The notes under the pieces were generated by a model, which did no database searches, had not been told where the DNA came from, and saw only the letters and a list, made by a program, of their open reading frames with translations. The position numbers were made by a program, and so were the translations under genes. This document shows, piece by piece, positions 37,001-49,000 of a stretch of DNA of 64,000 nucleotides (the stretch's first letter is position 1; each line of letters begins with the position of its first letter). Source of the stretch: Chionis minor (lineage: Eukaryota > Chordata > Aves > Charadriiformes > Chionididae). Location of the stretch: positions 719,384 through 783,383 of the forward strand of contig VZSF01001524.1 of assembly GCA_013398295.1 (NCBI GenBank). The letters run 5' to 3'.

Positions 37001-40000
37001 AATTAGTTGCATTCCTACTGTTGCTGTATTTCTGCTGCTTCTGCTTTTGCTTGAGGTGCTTTCCCTAAACTCAGGAGTAACAAAACAACAGTGTAAAACG
37101 GATACAAGTTTGGAAGGGAAAAAAAAAGGGCAGACTTGTTTGTTTCTTTTACAAGTTGGTAGAATACCTTAAATGTAGCTGGGTTTGGGGAAAACTTCCT
37201 AAAGTAACAAAAAGCTTTGCATTTAGTAGGGACAGTCCCTGTTTTGCTTCAACTTTTTAAAAAAGCAAAAGCTGAAACATTTCTACCCTGTCACTGCCCA
37301 GATCTTTCTCTGGAAAACATGTTTCAGTATGGTAGGAAGGTGCATCCTTGTTATTCTTCCCAAACATCACTAATTATAGCTTTCAGTTTTTGAGACCCAT
37401 ACCTCATCTAATTGCAGGAAATGTAGGCTTTGCTTTTCTTTCTTTTCTTTCACTTTTTCAGGGGAGAAAGGCTTGGGACATGTGTTGTTCTGTGCCCTGT
37501 GATTTCTTCTTCCTTCTGTTAAAGCAGCAGTGGGTGTTTGTTTTGTTTAGCAGAGGATGAATGCTGCAAAATTGTTTGGCTTGTTTTTAGTGAGACATTA
37601 AAAATTCACCTAATATTTAGTGGCTGAGCAACAGCTCAGGGTTTTGCTGGGAAGCAGCAGGTGCCTTCATGAGCACGTTCCCAATTCTTTGCACCGGTGC
37701 TGTGGCATCCCTGTTGCTTTGTACTTACTGCACCCAAGTCAAGTGCAATCCCTTGTCCTGAGCTAGGGTCCTGCCCATGCTGTGTCTTCAGACCTGTTTT
37801 TTTTTCTTGAACTCACTTTTGTTTTTTCTTTCAGTGGGGATAAATGCTTTCTTCACGTGTCCTACCCCTGCCCCCATCCATACCCCTCTCGCTCCTCAAT
37901 AAGCACAGGTGTGAAAAGGGATTTTGTTCCAGGTTAAAGAAAATTCATACTGGAGAGAGTGAAAGAAAAAGTAAGATTTTGAGAAAGTAGCAGAATGTCT
38001 AAATGTGGTGCCTGAACACATTCCCCCTGCTCATGGGCAGTAGCATGCAAAGTATTGCCAAGTTGAAGCAGTAAACTGTAAATCCCTGAAGGGCAGTGAC
38101 CATCCTGTGTGGTCTCTGCTTCGTTTTAGGTACAGAATAGTTAACAGCCAAACCCAGCAACTTGATCATAAAGCTGTGCTAATGTGGAGCTAAAAAACTT
38201 TCCAGTTTTAATTATAAGCTTCTGGTGCAATAACAACCCTGTTTGCCCATCTGATGCAGTCCTGTGCTGATTTGGGGTGGATCCTGTAAATATTCCCATT
38301 CTGTTGTTTCTCCTGCACAGAGTCCTCTTGATTTTGGCTCTCTGGCTGGTGCTGGGTTACCAGCTCTTATTTCATTAGAGAAGGGTTATGCTGACTTGCA
38401 GTACTTGAGTGTTTGCTAAGTACTTTTTGGAAGCTGGTTTATTACAAAACCAGCCAGAAACAGAGCCCTTCGTCTGATTTCTCAGCCTTAACAGAGGTGG
38501 AGAAGCATTCATTTCCTCCACTTTACAGGTGGGGAAACTGAGCACAAAAGGAGATAAAATTTGTCCAGCTCCACCAAGGAAGTCAGTGTCAGACCACTAA
38601 GCAGAACTGGCCTCTAATCTTTCAGCATGGTGCCCCGTCACCAGCTTGTCATTCACTCCCCCTTCCCTTTTAACAAGCTGGTATTTTCCTTTTCTGTCTT
38701 GAGATCAATGTTTTTATTTTTCAGTTTGATTTCCATGCTAGATGTTAGGTACACCGTTCTCCCCTTAGCGTGTGCTGCAGAGGCATGCTCATCTTTTAAA
38801 GCAGAGTCGCTCTGTTGTTCCTCAGGTGTTTGGTGAAGGAGTTGATTCAGTAAAGAAATCTCTGGAAGGAATCTTTGACGATACAGTCCCGGATGGCAAG
38901 GTAAAACACAGGCTCTCCAGCTGCCTCCTTCCCCGCCATTTGCAGCCAGCCTAAATGCAGCGTTGACTCTGGGATGCGAGAGGGGACGCGGAGCCAAAGG
39001 GAGAGGAGAGGACCCTCTCTGTGCTGTAGGGCTTGTAGCTGCTCTAGGAAGGTTTGAGTTGGTTGCCCACGGTCAAAAGGGCTTGCAGTGTGTGGCATCC
39101 TAAGTGCAGCTGGAGGTGCCAGACCCAGAGAGGTGTTAGCGCTGCATGCCAGGGAAATGCCTGCCCACAGGAGGACCTGGATACTGCTGGTTCTGGAAAA
39201 TGGCTCCTTGTGATGGCCATATGGGGTTTTCATACTTCAGGGTTGGCACAGCTATGAAGCGCAGGGCTTTCTCTGTTTTATTCTCATGCGCTTCTGTGAG
39301 CTTCTGCGTTTGCAGCCGCGACTACAACTGCTTTCTCTTTCCCCAGAGAAAGTCAGCTATAAAACAGCATGAAGACAGTGCTAAGAGGCACATTCTTCAT
39401 ATATTGCATATGGGTTTAGCTGCATGAGCCCACTTGCAGCAAATAGGAATTCTGCAGCTCCATCACATCCTGGGGGTTTATAGCTTGGAGTGCAACTCGG
39501 ATGTACAAAAGATAGTAAATCCAAAATAAATGCTAAGATTTGCTGTTTTGACATTTCTAGGTACAGGAGCCATAGCATCTACAACAGTTTTATTAAACTT
39601 GGCTTGGTTTACCCAGAAAACCAGTACATTTGAGTTTTAATTTCAAATCTCTTTTTATCAATATTATTTTTTATTATATTCCTAGCATTCCCAATAGCCA
39701 TAGGGTGAAATCCCAGGAAAAGCACATTGCACCAGCGTAGCTGTGTGGGTGGCATGGGAAGGTACACATTTTACTGCTCAGGTAAAACTGCAAAGTTTCC
39801 TGTCCAGACAAGCTTTCAATCAAAGCTTGTGAAGAAAATGTCTTTTCTATAAGAGGGCTTTCTGATACGGCATGTAACGTTCCTTACACTTGTTATTGAT
39901 GAAGAGGGAGATTGTATTTGGCTGGTAGAGTCATAATGGATTTTGTCTCTTTAGAGAGAAAAAGAGGTGACACTGAGCAGCGTCCATCAGCACAATCCCG

Positions 40001-43000
40001 ACTGTGATATTTGGGTTCACGAGTATTTTACGCCGTCTTGGTTCTGCCTGCCGAACAACCAGCCTGCTCTGACAGTCATCCGTCCTGGCGACACCACACG
40101 AGATGTGCTGGAGATGATTTGCAAGGTAAAGGCTGCGAGCGTGCCCTGGAGTGGGGTGAAGGGTCTACAACCCCGAGCCCTTTCAGTTGAACGTCATAGT
40201 GACTTTCTCATACGCCAGTGCTCAAACTGCACTGTGTTGGGGGATCAGTTGTATTTTAGATGAAAAACATGAATTTTACTGAAATTTTCATGCTAGCACC
40301 ACACAAGAAAAATTCCTACAGTTGGAGCTAAATTTGGAATGGGTGTAGGGAGAGGAAAGCAGACTGGTTTTTGCCTTTTCCACTCTGGCGGCTGTGCATG
40401 AGCCTCTGAAGTGCCTTCACACCCTGCCTCTGCCACCACCTCTAATGTACCCACCCACCCAATCCACTCCCCCTCCACTGGAGACCAAGCTGTGTGCAAG
40501 ACCAGGACCCTTCTCCTCACCCCATCTGTCCCCCAGCATCCTGGTCCCCAGCCCACTTCCTTTCACTGGATGCCCCATAGCATGGTAGTGCAGTTTCCCT
40601 GTCCTCCACCTGACCACACTGGTTCCCCCACCTCTGCCAAGCCCTCCCGTGGCCCCCTTGCCTCTCCGCCAGGCAAGCCGGGGAATCTCACCCATTCCCA
40701 GGTGCCAGGTCATCCTGTTGCCAGGTGCCGTTTCTCCTTCTGCTGCTTCCTCCCCTCCAGCTGGCGCAGGGGAGGAAGGCACGGGGAAAACAGCAGCACC
40801 AGGAGTAGGAGAAGGTGCCTGTGCTTGCTGTCTACATTGCGGAGTCAGACTCGCCTTGTGTAGGTGGCAGGAAGGAAGAGAGAGGAAAGCTTTTATCTGC
40901 ATTGGGGGGGGAGTGGGAGAAAAACCACCTGGATTTCTTTTCAAGATGAAGTATCAGAGACATTTGGCCATTAAAAAGAGTTACATCTCAGCAGAGAAGT
41001 TGAAAGCTTTGACAAATTAAATACAAGCTTTCAGTTCTGCCAGGTACATAATATATGTTTTCCGCTAACCGGCTGACTGCAAGCTAGACCCAACTCGTGT
41101 CACGTGCCATTCTGAAAAGTGAGTCTTCTTTTGTACAACAACAACAGCAAAAGAAAAGAAAACATCTATTACTATTAAAGAGCTTAACTTTGGGGACTTT
41201 TAGAACATGTTGCATGTGCTTCCAAAGAGAGGGAAGGTGAGAGAAAAGCATTTGTTTGCAATAATTATACAGTGTGCTCATCTCTCTGCCAGGTGCGCTA
41301 TTAAAGAGTGCTGCAGCTTGTGAAAGCTCTTCATTGTATTCAGGGAAAAATGACATTTTTGGAGAGAGACATAATAGGGAAGCTGGATGACACATTATTA
41401 GTAATGATTTATTTTTAGGATTTATATTTTCCTTTGGGTAAGAGTGATTAACTTGGTGGGCCAAATCCTCAGCTGGAGTAAATTGGTGTAGCTCCACCAG
41501 TTCCAGTAGGTCGCTGCTGAGAATCTGGTCTCTCGCTGTGTGTTTGATTGTTGTGGGTGGTGGTGTATAAGGAGAAGGGGACGTGGGTGAGTGTTTGTTT
41601 TTTGAAGAGCTCTTAGCTGTTTCTTTCCTTTCTGTAAGAGTTTTCAGTCTGGAAAACACTGATGGATGCCTTCTTTCCTGTAGCATTTAATAATCAATCT
41701 CTTTCTTCTGTCTCTTGCATTCAGCTCATTTTTTCCCCTTTAATATCTGATCCACATCATTTCACATCAGTTTGCCATCTGCCATCTGAGAACCAGTCAA
41801 GTTCTGGTATAGTAAACATTTCAAGATCTACATTTCATATAAACCTCTTCATGTTGTAGATGTGGTTAAATCTATCTGTGCTATTAAACTGAGCTTGATT
41901 ATTCTGTTGGAGAATATTAAGCGTGCTCAAGGCATTGTAGAAAATGTGTTCTTATACTAACATTGCTGCTTGTTATTATACAGCAAGTTAAGTTTCGGAG
42001 GCCGCTTTGTGACACTTTATGATTCAAGATTGGTGGGAGGCGAGTTTAAAGCATATTTTAAAACCGTTTCCCAAAGACTTATCCTAAGATTTAGCTAATA
42101 ACATCACTTGGAAGTCAGGAAAAGTCAGTGTACGTGCATTAAATTGTTTCCTATGGGTAATACTGATCAGTGTGAACGTGTGTGCATGTATTACTAACAT
42201 TTGCATAACGGTATGTCTTAAAATAGAGTAGAAACACACACACTGTATATGGATTTAGGCAGAACCGGTATGGAGAGAATAACACCAACAATCAAGCATA
42301 GAAGACTATATGATATTTAGTCTTTTGACTAAACTGGGTAAAAAGCAAGAAGCAAAAGAGGTTCTGTTTTCTCACAATTTGCATTTTTCACCTGCATGAG
42401 GGAGAAGAAGCAGATTTCTCCTAGGACTCTGGGTCTGCGCCCGAAGTCTCTGAGAAGTTACCTAAGTCTGATACTCTGCCGGCTTACTTTGATTTTGAGC
42501 GGGTGTTTCCCTGCTGAAAAAGCTTGGGCCACACAGGTGTGAAGCCAGAGTAATATGGTGGGATGGCGAGCGTGTTTCCATGATGCTGTCATCTCAGCAC
42601 TAATGAAGGTCTCCCCCACCAAGCTGAAAGAATATGCCTATGCTTTGCTTTAACTAGAAGGGAGCTGAAATGGATGAATAGTTCGGGTTGTGTGCCGACC
42701 CGCTATGCCACGCGGAGCCGGTTGAATCGGATCACACTCCAGGCTGTAAATTCTTCTTCAAGAGCACGTCGGTTAAGCTGTTGGGTTGTGCTTTAAATTG
42801 GGTTAGCTGCTTAATTTAGTCCAGACATAGCCGGAGTTATTAGGAGAGAAATAAATAAACCAAGAAGCTTATTTGGACTGCTAAAAGGTATTTTGGTTGG
42901 TCTCGAAAGGATATTAATATCATTAAAGCTGCACTGTTTCTGTTCCCACCTTCCCGCATATGGATGCTGCTAGACCAGCAACAACAACAACAAAATGGGT

Positions 43001-46000
43001 TAATGCTATGGCTTTTGGGGCAGACTGGCTATGTCCGCATTAAGAGGGCTTTTTCCTTTCACCTCAGTAGAAAAGCATGTCCTTTTTTGAAACAGTTTAA
43101 TGTAAAATTTTGAGGTAGGCAAAGCCTTGCTGCAGCTATACGAATGTTAATTAACAAAATGGTGTGGCTCATGAGCTGCACCGCCACAGCTTTAATGGTG
43201 ATGACTCTCAGTCCCTGACTCGGATGGGATTGCAACGTAGTGGATGAAGGGCAATCACCTGCCTGATGGCATTTCTTGGAAGAAACGGGTGGCTAAAAAT
43301 ACCTGTGAGTTTTATCGGGGAACCTCTTTAGACGATGCTGTGCTCTGGCATAGTTGAGGGCTTCAGCGCAGCATTGGCCATCTTGCGTTGGGCCCCCTCC
43401 TGCTCTCTAGAATGGCCCGCACACGCAGTTTTCTCCGAAGCAAATCTCCCTGCGAAGACGGGTGTGAAAACAGGCGTCTCAGTGGTCACCTCCATGCCCG
43501 ACGGGGTGCCCCGTATCAAAGCGGGCAGCAGCCCTGTCATTGACCGCTGGGACGGCAGATGAAGCCGCCGCCTGGGGGAAGGTTAAGGTTGCTTTTTCAA
43601 GATGCCATCGGGGCGCGGGCTGCGGAGCGGGTTGCGGGCAGGCGTGAGTGCGCCCTGCCCCAGCCCGGGGGCGGGCGGTGGCTCTGAGCTGGTGGCCGTG
43701 TTGCTGAGGGGTGTCGGGGTGCTCCTGGCCCCGCGGGGAGCCCGGGGCGGCTGAGGCAGCTCCTGGCCTGCCCCCAACATCTGGAAGCCTCGGACTGGGT
43801 CAATTCACATCTCTCTGCGACAGGCTGTGATTTCTGCTGGCTTGGGGCGGGCTGGAAAGCGTCCCTTTGGGTCTCCTCTGCAAGGGGAGTGTGTTTGGAG
43901 GCACTCTTGGAAGCGACACAAATACCTGGCTGCAGCCAGGGGCTCTCTCCCAGCCCTGGGCTTTAGCTGATGACAGACAGCTTGTCAGCACAGGTCTGGC
44001 TGACCGGCATTTGCCCAGCAGCTGTGCCTGACGCCGCACGAAATGCAGGACACGTACAAGAGCTCCGGCCCAGGAGACCATGGGAAGATTCACCGTGGTG
44101 GCAGGAGGAGACTGCCTGGTAGTCTTTTCTGCTAGTATGGCTTGTTGGCATAGAATTTTTTCCCTGCTGGCCTTGCTGTAAACGGCTCAAATGTTTTCTG
44201 GACTCTTAGAGAGACCAATCATGGACTTCTACCTCCGGCCGTGGGGTGTGCAGTCTCTGGGTTAATGTCTCCTCTGCATGTTTGTGTTTAATTAGTGTGC
44301 AAAGCACCCTTTAGCTTGTGTCTAGGCATAGTAAACTGATCTGACCAGAAACTAATCTAGAACTCCTATGCATAATTTCCGAACAATTAAAACCAATTCT
44401 GCTTCCCTTTAATTTCTGGGTTGTTTGTATGGGTGTGCATGTAAGAGAAAAAAATAGTGAAAACAGTAAACAATGAGCAAAGGGTGCAAAATGCTTATCA
44501 AAAAAGAAAAAGGGGAGAGGAGGGTGAGGATCACCTACATTCAGCTCTTTTTATTTTGGCCTTTGATAGATATCATATTCCTTATTTAATTAACTAAGTA
44601 TTTGTCCGGATTACAGAGGTTATCCCATTTCAGATACTCAATTTCATGTACGGATAATTTGGTCTTTGAACGGGACATATTTGAACGTAGCACTACGTAG
44701 AGTGTAGCGATAGAGCTGTCTTTTTTCTTCTTATTGGTAGCTCTCTTTTATTCATGGACTAATCTAGACTTTCAAAAACGTTCACTGTTCTCTGAGTATT
44801 AGCTGAAGGGTTTGCTAGGTCAGTGTGTGATCTTTTCCACAGGTCGCTCGGTGTATGTTACTCATCATCTGTGCTGTGTGATCTGCCAGCTGAGTCCCAA
44901 TGTATCATCGTCTTGGCTTGAACTGGATAAGCGGGGCTTTAAAAAACATAATAAATAGGCAATAATGATGTTCTTGCATGAATTTTCAGATGAGCCATTG
45001 TTTTTAGTACAACCTAGGAACCTTTGGTAATTTGCTCTTATAAAATGAAAATGCCAATGTATAAAAGCATATAATAATGCGATTTCAAAAGGTACAATGA
45101 GAATTTACCTCCTGTATTTGTGAATCACTTTGGGGTTTTTCATTAACTTTAGTCAATAGTTTATGAACTTTGAAAGTAACTTCTGAATGACATCCTTTGT
45201 GTTTATCATAATTCTAATGTGTTTTGATTACACACTGCATTAACCTCTGCTTAAATCAAGCTTATTAATCATGCTGAGAAAAGGTCATTAACATCTCCCA
45301 GACCAAATGCCATATCCTCAGCTAATTATAACTAATTCATTAAAATGGTGTGACCTGTTTCCACTGGGATATAATCCAGTATGCAACTCTTGGCTTCTTT
45401 TAGCCTTATAAAGCCAGTGTATCCTGAGCTGTTTTGAATTTAGAGGACATACTGATTTTTTTATTTTTTTAATATTAACCTTGCTTGAAATTTACCACAT
45501 CATACTAACTCCCTAAGTTTTGAAGATGTTAAAAAAACCCAACAAAACAGACAGGAAAAAACTTTCCTGTTACATTTTCCTCTCTTAGCAGAACATTTAT
45601 TTTCCTCCTCGTGATTTTAAATGCCCTTTGTATACAAAGGCATGCTCTGGGTCTTCTGCTGTGATAGTGTTTGCTTACTCCTGCAATAGCATGGGATGGA
45701 GCAGAACTGCCAGATAAGCAGAACCGAAGAGGCTGCATAGAGTACTAGCACTGCCCTTGACATCCTGGCCAGTGGTTAACGAGCGCTTATTCCTATGGAA
45801 GAGGAGGTGCTCCAGGTTCTTGTTCAGGTTAGGAGATCATGGGCCTTTTGTGGAAGACGGTGCTGGGGCATTTTTCTTCCTTTAAGTGTCAGGCCATACT
45901 CTAAGAATAGATGATGTGAGCGATTGCTTTTCTCTTCTAAAGCCTCTTCTCTGTTTCTTGCAGACGCACCAGCTGGATCACTCTGCTCACTACCTGCGTC

Positions 46001-49000
46001 TTAAATTCCTGATTGAAAACCAGATTCAATTTTATGTACCAAAGCCAGAAGAGGATATCTATGAACTGGTAATGATACATAGTGAGCAAAATTAAATGAC
46101 ACTTGGTAGGACACTATTAATTAGTGTTTATCTGATATATGTAATATGCAGAGTTGTGCTTTTTAACTTGCAATTATAGTGCTTTGCAGACCATAGCGAA
46201 TTGGCCAACAGTAAAGTAATCTCTCTTAACATTTCATCTTGAGGAGAGAGCTGGTGCTTAGCTTATGCTTATGTATGCATGTGTCTGTCTGTGTGGAAGA
46301 GAGAGAGGAGGAACAGCCACAGGTAATGTGTGAAAGTCACTGTAACATACATTTAAGCTTAACTTCTCTCAAGGTTGCCTTTTCCTGTTGTTCATATTGT
46401 CCTTGGTGGTTTTAAAACATAGTGTCGAGGCCTGAGTATTTCTTGTTCAGATCACTTTGCCTGATTTTTAAAGAGGGGGGAAATGCACAAGTAGCTGGGC
46501 TTTTTCGTTTGTTGTTTGTTTGCTAAGTTTTTTCCCCCTAAATGGGAAGGTAAACGTTGAGGTTAAAAAGCTCTGGAGTTATGTGTGAGATTATACTTTC
46601 CTAATTGCTTCAGTTGGATGTTTTCATATCATTCATCTCAAAAGCAGACTTCAAAGGAATTTTGAAATGAGAGATTAAAAAAAAGACCAAACAGAATTAG
46701 TGTCATGCTTTAACTCCATGATTTTACACATGGACGTTGTAAAGCTTTTTAAAGTCCTTTTCATTGGTGGCTGTTTTGTTTATAAAAAGTAAGACTTTGC
46801 CAGTTATGGATGCTTTTGTTCATTTAGTAAAGAAGTTCTGGGATTTGCCATTAATGCTGTCAAAAAAAAAAAAAAAAGAGTGAGAAAGTGCCAATTTGAG
46901 TACTAAGACCAGGAAGTGAAACATAGTTGTGAAAAACTAAAGCTCAGAGGAGACAGATTTTAAATTTCACTGCCTCGAAAGACTTTGGTGACTTGTCTTA
47001 TGTTCAGAAGATGTAGGATTTACATAGTCATCATTTATTGTTTATTCTGAAAAAATGAAATTAAACCAAAACTCCGCAGTCAGTGGGACTATGTGCATGC
47101 TGAAGGATTATGATACAGATAGGTGTTGCAGGGTTATATCTACTGTAATAATATTAAAACAACACACATTTTTATGTTTGCTTGTGTGTGTGCTTGTTTC
47201 ATGAGAAAATTTGAGTTACTTTATTTAAGTGTGTAATTAAATGATTCCAGTGCAATATAATAAAATGAATGCCTCTATTTTTGTAGCCTCCGGAATAGCT
47301 GTTTATAGTATTGTCTAGTGTTGATGCCACCTTGCTAGAGGTATCTTTCATCTACTAGAATGCTTTTACAGACATACATTGCTGCAGGAAAGGTAAACAT
47401 AATTCCTTAGGATGATATTCCTTTTTCTTGCAGAATGTATCAGATGCATTTAAATAAAAAATTGAGATTAAATGTCCATATTCCATTCCTCTCCAATACA
47501 TTAATGGTGACACTTTGTGCTCTGACACAGTCTTTCAAAAATTTACAAGCTCTATTTATTATGTGTTAAAAATGTTAGTAATGGCTCAGGGGATAGTATT
47601 TAGCATTATGTGCTATACCAGGCAGTTACACTTTTAAGCACCTCTTACTGTAAACTAAGTGTTGGAGAGTTTTGGCTGAACCTTGACGTGCCAGACATTT
47701 TACTTTGGTTAAGATGGCACTTCTGGATGGAAGTATGAGACCAGAGGCCTCCACAAAAATCTTGCAGGTAGGACGAGTCTGGGTTGAGGGCATTGGGGCT
47801 GCTGGAAGAGGTAGTCTTGGGAAAGGATGCTAGGACAGGACCAAAAGTGGTAGAAGAAAAAAGAACAAGAAAGAAAAAATATTGAGAAAATAATAATAAT
47901 AACAACAACAACTACCACCACCACCATAATAATAATAAAAATAATAAAACCAAAAATCATCATCATCATCCAAAGCTGCTATGAGAAACAGTGTGAAGGA
48001 CTGGAGTGGCTCGAAGGGGCAACGCTGCTACTGTCAGGAAGAAATCCTGTCCCCGGGCACTTCCCGGTGCCTAGCAAACCCTCTGGGGTGCCCCTGGTAT
48101 TGCTGTCAAACCTCTCTGTGCATAGCCCCCGGCCCTGCGCTGCGTCCGGAGAGGGGGCTCCCCCACGAGCATCCGGTGCCCGTGATGCTGGCAGCTTCAC
48201 GGCAGGAGCCACCGTAGCCCAAATACTCTCTCTGCCTGCCTTTGGTGTCGGGACAGCGGGTCCACGGGGCACAGAGATGTAAGCGGCACCTCGGGGCTGC
48301 CGTGGGACTGGCTCCCTGGTTTGGGGAGCTCAGCTGCAGTCTCTGCATCCCAGTTATTTGCCTCCTGTTCAGCAGAGGTTCTTGCTTGAAAAGGCACTTT
48401 GGGATGCAGGCGGCGCGTGGCTCCTGTATCCCTGCGACAGCGTGTGAGCCATCCTCCTTGCTTCTGGTCCTGCATGCTCAGTTTAGACAACTGAAGGGAT
48501 GAGGCTCAAGTTTTGTTCTGAAAATACCACAATTTACATTTCTTTTTTTCTTCCTCCTCTTTTTAAAAACCCCTGCTGAAATCTAGCTGAGATTTTTGTA
48601 AATGTCATTTGACTGTTTTTCAGGTTCTGAATAATATGTTCCTATATTTGAAAACTGCATTTTAAAAATATCGCTAGCGTGGCATCCTTAGTTCTACATT
48701 TTATTTCACTATATACAATAATTTAATTGGGTATATAACTGTTCTGCAATACCTAATATTTGCAATTAAACAGATGTATAAGTGCTGATACAAGCAGGAG
48801 GTAAAATTATATTTTTATTAAAGAAACCCTTTACTAACAAGTACTCTTCTTTTTTAAATAAATGGTTTAAGTAATTCAGTTCCAAACACTGTCGCCACTG
48901 AATTACAAAATGTTAATTATTGTGAATTGCTTTTTTACAAACTCATACCAGCGTGTAAACAAAATTAATATTTACCTGTGGGCTCTTGTTCACCTGTGGG

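Larger units (their letters stand above)
40126..45963 (+). other. TIAM1: TIAM1 intron after coding exon 8 (5.8 kb), splitting the Ras-binding domain
   Basis: This is a phase 0 intron. It contains a Pro-rich-coding, C-rich low-complexity patch (40430-40700), a fossil palindromic repeat (41457-41532), a CAA run (42978-42993), a CpG-rich block (43560-43790) and an AT-rich stretch with several TAATTA-type motifs (about 45230-45400). Confidence 0.85.

Noticed and set aside
40417..40944. 175-codon minus-strand Pro/Gly-rich frame
   Set aside because: C-rich simple sequence in the intron gives Pro or Gly in all frames; nothing conserved is recognisable.
41084..41686. 200-codon minus-strand frame
   Set aside because: It overlaps the fossil palindromic repeat and simple CAA and TG tracts; the translation has no domain.
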